This document shows, piece after piece, positions 12,415 to 16,217 of a stretch of 16,217 bases of DNA. A program made the position numbers and the translations under genes. Where the stretch lies: contig JALHDI010000070.1 in assembly GCA_022839045.1 (NCBI GenBank), forward strand, positions 1 to 16,217, read 5' to 3'. The stretch's first letter is position 1. Each line of letters starts with the position of its first letter. This DNA is from Sporomusaceae bacterium. GTDB lineage: Bacteria > Bacillota_C > Negativicutes > Sporomusales_B > UBA7701. The notes under the pieces are model-generated. The model saw only the letters and a program-made list of their open reading frames with translations, did no database searches and was not told where the DNA came from.

Positions 12415-12858
12415 CTATTCCCTCGCCGGCAGCGTGCTTTTGAACGCCGCCGCCAGCAGTTCGATGCCCTCGACGGCCACCCCGCGCTTAGCCTCCGGAA
12501 TCGCCGCCAGCACACCCGCGAAAACGCGGCCGGACCGCTCGTCGATCTCGTCGCGCAGCTCCTCCCCGTCTGCGGTCAGCGTCAGCTTCACATACCGCCG
12601 GTCGTCAGGGTCCTGCTCCCGCTTAATATAGCCCATGCGGACAAGTTCGTCGATCACCCGGCTGAGGGCGCTCTTATCCATCCTCACCCTGCCGGCCAGC
12701 TCGCCGAGGGAAATCCCCGGCTGGGCCCCCACCTCGGTGACGGCGTGGCACTGGGCGTAGGAGCAATCGGCGCAGAACGACTTCTTCCCCTCCAGCAGGC
12801 CCACCGACCGGATAAAATCCTTCACCGCGTCCCGCAGGGCGAAAACCTTATCATCCAT
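12415..12858 (-). CDS. MarR-family regulator with N-terminal Cys cluster
   Basis: 147 residues from ATG 12858 (GAGGTG 9 bases upstream); the frame extends to 13017 but that would run through the AT-rich promoter. The winged helix is clear: GISLGELAGRVRMDKSALSR, then VIDELVRMGYIKREQDPDDR and the wing RRYVKLTLTADGEEL. Before it, FCADCSYAQCHAVTEVG places Cys at 29, 32 and 37, a possible metal or thiol sensor. MarR proteins with 'QCH.L.E.G' here are common, but the extra CxxC is notable. It is divergent from a 23-codon Cys-rich ORF and a radical SAM gene, and a palindrome covers both promoters. Confidence 0.93.
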   Translation of the reverse strand: MDDKVFALRDAVKDFIRSVGLLEGKKSFCADCSYAQCHAVTEVGAQPGISLGELAGRVRMDKSALSRVIDELVRMGYIKREQDPDDRRYVKLTLTADGEELRDEIDERSGRVFAGVLAAIPEAKRGVAVEGIELLAAAFKSTLPARE

Positions 12859-12891
12859 ATAAGCTGACACCTCAGTTGATAAAATAAATTG

Positions 12892-12920
12892 TTGATTTAA
12901 CAAACTATTGATAATATAAT
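12892..12920 (+). promoter_or_regulatory. Promoter of the peptide/radical SAM unit
   Basis: TTGATT (12892-12897) and a perfect TATAAT (12915-12920) are 17 bases apart. The -10 lies within the palindrome at 12903-12930. Confidence 0.7.
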
Positions 12921-12930
12921 ATATATAGTT
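12903..12930. promoter_or_regulatory. Palindromic MarR operator candidate
   Basis: AACTAT (12903-12908) and ATAGTT (12925-12930) flank a 16-base AT-only-but-one centre that is itself nearly symmetric. A second smaller repeat, TTGTT/AACAA with a GATTT centre, precedes it at about 12888-12902. The site overlaps the plus-strand -10 and abuts the minus-strand -10. Confidence 0.65.
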
Positions 12931-12959
12931 ATTATACCCGCCATTACCAAAAAAGTAAA
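12931..12959 (-). promoter_or_regulatory. Promoter of the MarR gene
   Basis: On the minus strand, TTTACT (12954-12959) and a perfect TATAAT (12931-12936) are 17 bases apart, directly followed by the palindrome. Confidence 0.7.
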
Positions 12960-12979
12960 TGACCAGGGAGGAATTGTCC

Positions 12980-13051
12980 ATGTCAACCTGTTCATGCCAG
13001 GCCCCCGCCAACGCCACCCGGATCGCCTACGCCTGCGCAGGCTGCGCCTGA
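12980..13051 (+). CDS. 23-aa Cys-rich peptide upstream of radical SAM gene
   Basis: ATG at 12980 follows AGGGAGGAATTGTCC, a strong ribosome binding site. The peptide starts MSTCSCQAP and ends YACAGCA before TGA (13049-13051), with Cys at 4, 6, 19 and 22. The radical SAM start follows after 23 bases. Two readings compete. It may be a short translated peptide acted on by, or controlling, the radical SAM gene. Or it may be the stump of a DGC-type zinc-binding protein, whose N-termini as I recall them read 'M..CSC......YACSG.A' and then continue for about 100 residues. I lean slightly to the second reading. Confidence 0.55.
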   Translation: MSTCSCQAPANATRIAYACAGCA

Positions 13052-13074
13052 CCCGGCGAAAGGAGAACCAGGCG

Positions 13075-14142
13075 ATGCTGAAACGGATCAGCGTGTGGCT
13101 CGGGGAAGCGATGCAACCAAAACGCCGCCGGATCACCGGCTTGCAAGTCGAAGTCTCCACAGCCTGCCAGCTATCGTGCCGCTATTGCCCGCGGACGGTC
13201 ATGGCGGCCGGCTGGCGAAGCGCGGTCATGCCGTGGGAGCTTTACGAACGCCGGCTCGCACCCCACTTCGACCGCTTCGAAATGATCTTCCTCCAGGGCT
13301 GGGGCGAGCCGCTCACCAACCCCCGCTTCTGGGACATGGTCGCGCTGGCCAAAAAAGCCGGCCGCCAGGTGGGCTTCATAACCAACGCTCTGCTCTTCGG
13401 CACCCGGGAAATCGAGCTGACCTGCGAGCTGGACGTCGATCTGGTCTGCTTCACCCTCGCCGGGGCGACGGCCGCCACCCACGAACATTTCCGCACTGGG
13501 GCCGATTTCGCGGCGCTGACCGGCAGCATCGCCGCCCTGGCCGCCAGGAAAAAAGCCGGAGGACGGAGCAATCCGACAATAGGAGTATCATATACCATGA
13601 TACGCGGCAACCTCGCGGAGCTGCCCGAGGCCGTCCGCCTGGCCGCCGCCCTGGGCGCCGGCCAGTTTACCGCCAACCACCTCGACTGCATCCTCGCCCT
13701 TGCGCTCGAGAACGACGCGGTATTCCTCAACCCCCGCCAGGAGGACGAAGGCCACGTCGCCGCCGCCGCCCGCCAGGCCGCCGCCGCGGGGCTCTTCTTC
13801 CGGGCTGAGCCCCCCAAGCTCGGCGGCGAAATACTGGTATGCGAGGCCAATCCGCTTCACACCACCCTGTTCGTCAAAGCGGACGGAACCGTCGTACCGT
13901 GCCATCAGATGGCGCTGCCGCGGGATATCGTCGGCAACCTCTGGTTCCGGGGCGCTCCCTGCCATTACAGCCCGATCATACTCGGCAATGCCGCCGACGT
14001 CCCGTTGCCGGACATCCTCGCCGGACGGCAGGCGCAAGAAGTTTTCGACTGCTTCGAGCGGCGGGCCGGCTTCAGCCTGGACCGGCCCATCCCCGAGGCG
14101 CCGCCGATCTGCAAAGTATGCTACAAATTATACGGAGCGTAA
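13075..14142 (+). CDS. Radical SAM protein with SPASM-like C-terminal Cys region
   Basis: 355 residues from ATG 13075 (AAAGGAG 9 bases upstream). The AdoMet cluster motif is CQLSCRYC (Cys 31, 35, 38), followed by the GGE-type motif LQGWGEPL near residue 77 and a TIM-barrel-like middle (GFITNALLFG, LDVDLVCFTLAG). The C-terminal third carries LVCEANPL (Cys 256), GTVVPCHQM (276), Cys 296, Cys 326 and CKVCYKLYGA (346, 349), the layout of a SPASM/twitch domain holding one or more extra [4Fe-4S] clusters. The reaction is unknown: the SPASM family includes peptide-modifying and anaerobic sulfatase-maturing enzymes. A MarR regulator controls the locus from the other side of the promoter gap; a terminator follows directly. 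Confidence 0.93.
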   Translation: MLKRISVWLGEAMQPKRRRITGLQVEVSTACQLSCRYCPRTVMAAGWRSAVMPWELYERRLAPHFDRFEMIFLQGWGEPLTNPRFWDMVALAKKAGRQVGFITNALLFGTREIELTCELDVDLVCFTLAGATAATHEHFRTGADFAALTGSIAALAARKKAGGRSNPTIGVSYTMIRGNLAELPEAVRLAAALGAGQFTANHLDCILALALENDAVFLNPRQEDEGHVAAAARQAAAAGLFFRAEPPKLGGEILVCEANPLHTTLFVKADGTVVPCHQMALPRDIVGNLWFRGAPCHYSPIILGNAADVPLPDILAGRQAQEVFDCFERRAGFSLDRPIPEAPPICKVCYKLYGA

Positions 14143-14143
14143 A

Positions 14144-14171
14144 AAAGCTGCCGGTGTAGTCCGGCGGCTTT
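14144..14171 (+). terminator. Terminator of the radical SAM gene
   Basis: AAAGCTGCCGG (14144-14154) pairs with CCGGCGGCTTT (14161-14171) around TGTAGT, one T-G wobble, starting two bases after the stop codon. Confidence 0.85.
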
Positions 14172-14229
14172 AACCATATATACGGTATCCGGCGCCCGGC
14201 CCCCATCCTCCCTCCGGCCGCCGCAAAAA

Positions 14230-14257
14230 CTTAGCAGGCCCTCACGGGCCTGCTAAG
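14230..14257 (-). terminator. 12-bp perfect terminator of the small membrane-protein pair
   Basis: CTTAGCAGGCCC (14230-14241) and GGGCCTGCTAAG (14246-14257) pair perfectly around TCAC; TTTTTG follows on the minus strand. The stop codon of the 66-codon gene lies in the stem. Confidence 0.9.
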
Positions 14258-14453
14258 TCAAACGGCGCTTCCTGCGCCAGGCGCCGAAAAGGCGCCTCAT
14301 CGTGTTATCCGTCCCCCTGAGCCGCGGGGCGGCATCATCCCCGCCCCGCCTTTCCCGGAAACCCATGGCGACGTAACCCGCTGCGACAATGCCCAGGAGA
14401 AAACCTGTTCCCAGGCCGATCGAAAATATCCGGAGAAACTCGGCATCCGTCAC
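14253..14453 (-). CDS. 66-aa single-span membrane protein
   Basis: GTG at 14453 is set by GAGGAGG six bases upstream. A short N-terminus (MTDAEFLRIFSIG) leads into one hydrophobic span, LGTGFLLGIVAAGYVAMGF, followed by a strongly basic tail rich in Arg (RRLFGAWRRKRRLT). The positive-inside rule puts the tail in the cytosol. No family is recognised. It follows the 71-codon membrane gene by 17 bases and shares its promoter and terminator. Confidence 0.75.
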   Translation of the reverse strand: MTDAEFLRIFSIGLGTGFLLGIVAAGYVAMGFRERRGGDDAAPRLRGTDNTMRRLFGAWRRKRRLT

Positions 14454-14470
14454 AACGATCCTCCTCGTCT

Positions 14471-14686
14471 TCAGCGCCCCCGCTCGCGCTTGTGCAAGCG
14501 GAAATAGCGCGATGGCGCAAACCTCATCTGGTTTGCGCGGCCGTGTTTGCGCCGCGAAACCAGCCAGGCGTACCCGCCCGCCACGAGCGCCGCGGCGACA
14601 ATCGCATAAAGCAGCGCCTCGCCTGTCGCGATCCCGGGCAGGCTTGTCCACCACCGCAACAGCTCCGCATATAAATAATCAATCAT
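14471..14686 (-). CDS. 71-aa single-span membrane protein
   Basis: The protein starts MIDYLYAELLRWWTSLPGIA, has one hydrophobic span near residues 24-43 (ALLYAIVAAALVAGGYAWLV) and a basic cytosolic tail (SRRKHGRANQMRF, then FRLHKRERGR). AAGGATG lies upstream, a modest ribosome binding site. Its partner gene encodes the same layout, so the two may form a small membrane complex; this is inference. Within the coding sequence, GCGCAAACC (14515-14523) and GGTTTGCGC (14530-14538) form a perfect 9-bp hairpin near the 3' end. Confidence 0.75.
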   Translation of the reverse strand: MIDYLYAELLRWWTSLPGIATGEALLYAIVAAALVAGGYAWLVSRRKHGRANQMRFAPSRYFRLHKRERGR

Positions 14687-14716
14687 CCGCGTTCATCCTT
14701 CGTCGTCTTTTCCCAA

Positions 14717-14745
14717 ATTATATCATAATTTACATATATTTACAA
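14717..14745 (-). promoter_or_regulatory. Promoter of the small membrane-protein pair
   Basis: On the minus strand, TTGTAA (14740-14745) and a perfect TATAAT (14717-14722) are 17 bases apart, about 30 bases before the start codon, in an AT-rich gap. Confidence 0.75.
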
Positions 14746-14835
14746 TAGATAATACTATTATTCCCTCCCGCCAACAAAATTATCCCTGACTCTTCTATCC
14801 CCCGCTGGCCAACGCCTCCGAAACAAAACGAAAAA

Positions 14836-14858
14836 GCCCTCTGGCTTGCCCAGAGAGC
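14836..14858 (-). terminator. Terminator downstream of the broken secreted-protein gene
   Basis: GCCCTCTGG (14836-14844) pairs with CCAGAGAGC (14850-14858) with one mismatch; on the minus strand GCTTTTTCG follows. It lies 43 bases past the old stop codon at 14901, not near the new stop at 15041, which supports 14901 as the ancestral gene end. Confidence 0.7.
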
Positions 14859-14900
14859 CTCGAAAAGAGCCGTGTCCTTGCACACCCGCCGGCAACCCGG

Positions 14901-15061
14901 TTACGGCAACCTAAACTCGGCCTGCAGCTTATTCATCAAAAAATCTATTCCTTCCTGACGTTTCTTTTTGTCCACCGTATCAAAGACGACATTGGAAAGG
15001 TACTTGCTATTCTCGGTATCGACGACATAAATATCTTCCTTCAGCCATACTCGACCAGCCT
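14901..15061 (-). pseudogene. Frameshifted C-terminal remnant of the two-repeat secreted protein
   Basis: Directly after the stop at 15041, another minus-strand frame continues RVWLKEDIYVVDTENSKYLS, then VVFDTVDKKKRQEGIDFLMN and LQAEFRLP, to TAA at 14901. It aligns with the end of repeat 1 of the same gene (RVDTKASVSVIDVNTLKYM .. AKFLIKKVAAEFNW), so it is the end of repeat 2. The piece joining it (about 25 residues) is missing and the frame is shifted. It is most likely untranslated now. Confidence 0.7.
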
Positions 15062-15889
15062 CTCCTTTTTCAGGATAAAGGTCTTCTGCTTCGCGCTGTC
15101 TGTTCCGACCTTACCGATGAGCTCTAGAAATTCGGGGGTTTTCTGCCTATCGTCGATATGGATCGGCACATCACTCACCTGGAACTTCGCCGTGACACCC
15201 TTTCTGACCTTTTCCACAAGCTCAGGTTTTTCAAGCACGACATCCGGCAAAAAAACGACCACGGCGGGCTTCTCGTCCTCAGAAACACTTACCGCTGTAT
15301 CATCGTTCTGATTATCGGCGGGAGGCGACCAGTTGAACTCGGCCGCCACTTTTTTGATCAGAAATTTGGCGCCGTCCGCCGAAAACGCATCGGTGCCCTC
15401 CTTGTAATAGTTCATATACGCCATATATTTCAGCGTGTTAACATCAATAACGGAAACGCTTGCTTTCGTGTCCACCCTGACCCCGGACCAAAAATTCCAG
15501 TACGCGTTGCAGTCGGCGGCCGTTATTAGAACCACATAGTCAGAATTTATCGCCCGCCCGTACTTGGCTAATTCGCCGATATCTATCGATTTTATATCCT
15601 TGTCGTTCGCGGGATCCGTCTTGACCTTCTCGCTGAACTCCAGGAACTCCGGCGATTTTGCCTGGTCATCCCCATATATTACGATGTTCTTTGCATACCG
15701 GAACTTTTCTCTCAGCATATCCCTCATTTCGGTTACAGCCTTGCCATCGGCGATAATCTTCTTATCCATGAATACGACCACCGACATCGGGGTATGAATA
15801 TTCGAACTGATAAAATCGCTAAGCTTCGCCCAAGCGGTTGAACTAAAACCGATCAGCAAGACCAATGAGAGCACCAATACCCTCTTCAC
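15041..15889 (-). CDS. Secreted two-repeat protein of unknown function, second repeat truncated
   Basis: 282 residues from GTG 15889, chosen because GGAAGGAGG lies 8 bases before it and a signal peptide begins there (MVKRVLVLSLVLLIGFSSTAWA, cut after AWA). Two repeats follow, at about 34-189 and 208 onward. Both have a VVVF(M/L) strand, then (S/T)PEFLE....KV.TD (79-92 and 251-264) and a short helix before (A/V)xYG. Repeat 1 goes on through INSDYVVLITAADCNAYWNF and VSVIDVNTLKYM; repeat 2 stops at LVEYG. The linker is acidic (NQNDDTAVSVSEDE). The strand-helix pattern resembles secreted proteins of Negativicutes with no known role. The protein may still be exported in shortened form. Confidence 0.8.
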   Translation of the reverse strand: MKRVLVLSLVLLIGFSSTAWAKLSDFISSNIHTPMSVVVFMDKKIIADGKAVTEMRDMLREKFRYAKNIVIYGDDQAKSPEFLEFSEKVKTDPANDKDIKSIDIGELAKYGRAINSDYVVLITAADCNAYWNFWSGVRVDTKASVSVIDVNTLKYMAYMNYYKEGTDAFSADGAKFLIKKVAAEFNWSPPADNQNDDTAVSVSEDEKPAVVVFLPDVVLEKPELVEKVRKGVTAKFQVSDVPIHIDDRQKTPEFLELIGKVGTDSAKQKTFILKKERLVEYG

Positions 15890-16068
15890 CAGGACAGCCT
15901 CCTTCCATTTTACCGGAACCAATACCCATATATTCCCTTAATAGAAAAAGAATCCTCCTTCTTCCGCCGGGAATTCTCCGGCCTGGAAACAGAAGCACCG
16001 CCCCCCGAAACAAGAGATTCCGCAGGCTAAACAGGTTTGCCGCTTCGCAGCGAACTGAGCGACCACAT

Positions 16069-16106
16069 CGGAAAAGGCTCCCTGTATTAACAGGAAGCCT
16101 TTTCCG
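16069..16106 (-). terminator. Terminator of the tRNA-Trp transcript
   Basis: CGGAAAAGGCT (16069-16079) pairs with AGCCTTTTCCG (16096-16106); inside, after one mismatch, CCTG (16081-16084) pairs with CAGG (16091-16094) around TATTAA. It begins 12 bases past the tRNA 3' end on the minus strand. The gap 15923-16068 shows no gene. Confidence 0.85.
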
Positions 16107-16118
16107 TGTGTCTGCTTA

Positions 16119-16194
16119 TGGCAGGGGCAGTAGGACTTGAACCCACAACCAACGGTTTTGGAGACCGCTACTCTACCAATTGAGCTATACCCCT
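16119..16194 (-). tRNA. tRNA-Trp (CCA anticodon)
   Basis: The minus strand reads AGGGGTATAGCTCAATTGG at the 5' end and closes with TGCCCCTG plus an encoded CCA. The acceptor arm pairs with one G-T wobble. The anticodon arm GCGGT-CTCCAAA-ACCGT puts CCA at positions 34-36, decoding UGG. The T arm holds GGTTCAAGTCC. All parts are intact at 76 bases. A terminator follows, so it is not cotranscribed with anything downstream in the window. Confidence 0.97.
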
Positions 16195-16217
16195 ATGAAT
16201 GGAGCGGAAAACGAGAT

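Noticed and set aside
12859..13017. N-terminal extension of the MarR regulator
   Set aside because: It covers the AT-rich divergent promoter region and the peptide ORF; ATG 12858 has a ribosome binding site and fits family length.
1..16217. CRISPR array, insertion sequence or integrase
   Set aside because: No regularly spaced repeats, transposase motifs or recombinase frames were seen; repeats found are short operators or the single long palindrome.

Overview
The window is a GC-rich stretch of an anaerobic Firmicutes-type chromosome, most likely Negativicutes (Sporomusaceae-like) or a related Clostridia lineage. The signs are strong AGGAGG ribosome binding sites, TTGACA/TATAAT promoters, a Bacillus-type LexA box, a ferredoxin-domain nitroreductase, a UPF0251/DUF134 regulator and a radical SAM gene. 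The lineage is inference from gene content. Two stretches stand out as AT-rich: the gene at 750-1571 and several regulatory gaps.

Layout. 1-456 is the end of a type II L-asparaginase. It is followed by a ~120-bp imperfect palindrome (474-593) and an AT-rich gene for a membrane protein with a PH-like tail. A flavin reductase (minus) and a secreted protein (plus) are divergent, and the gap between them holds two copies of a TetR-style palindrome. Next come a ferredoxin-nitroreductase and a divergent XRE-cupin regulator whose promoters share a -35 region, then a Yip1-like membrane protein and an EamA transporter.

6506-8708 looks like a phage-derived switch. An XRE repressor (8160-8537) is divergent from a tightly packed operon of six small genes, including two Cys-rich zinc-type proteins and a sigma-region-4-like protein. 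Two near-identical 16-bp sites lie between them, one exactly inside the spacer of the operon promoter. Convergent with the repressor is a 41-codon gene with a consensus LexA box upstream.

8857-10518 is a DUF134 regulator / Cys-tailed small protein / metallo-beta-lactamase-fold operon with a near-perfect 24-bp operator at its promoter. 10759-12394 pairs an EamA exporter with an Lrp/AsnC regulator; their upstream regions share a motif. 12415-14171 pairs a MarR regulator with a 23-codon Cys-rich ORF and a radical SAM protein, and a palindrome covers both divergent promoters. 14230-14745 encodes two tiny membrane proteins. 14901-15889 is a secreted two-repeat protein whose second repeat is broken by an apparent deletion and frameshift. 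A tRNA-Trp with its terminator closes the window.

The window is unusually rich in self-contained regulator-plus-target pairs. The strongest candidates for something undescribed are the 6.5-8.7 kb switch, the DUF134 operon and the 23-codon peptide/radical SAM pair. All calls come from reading the sequence; no database search was run.
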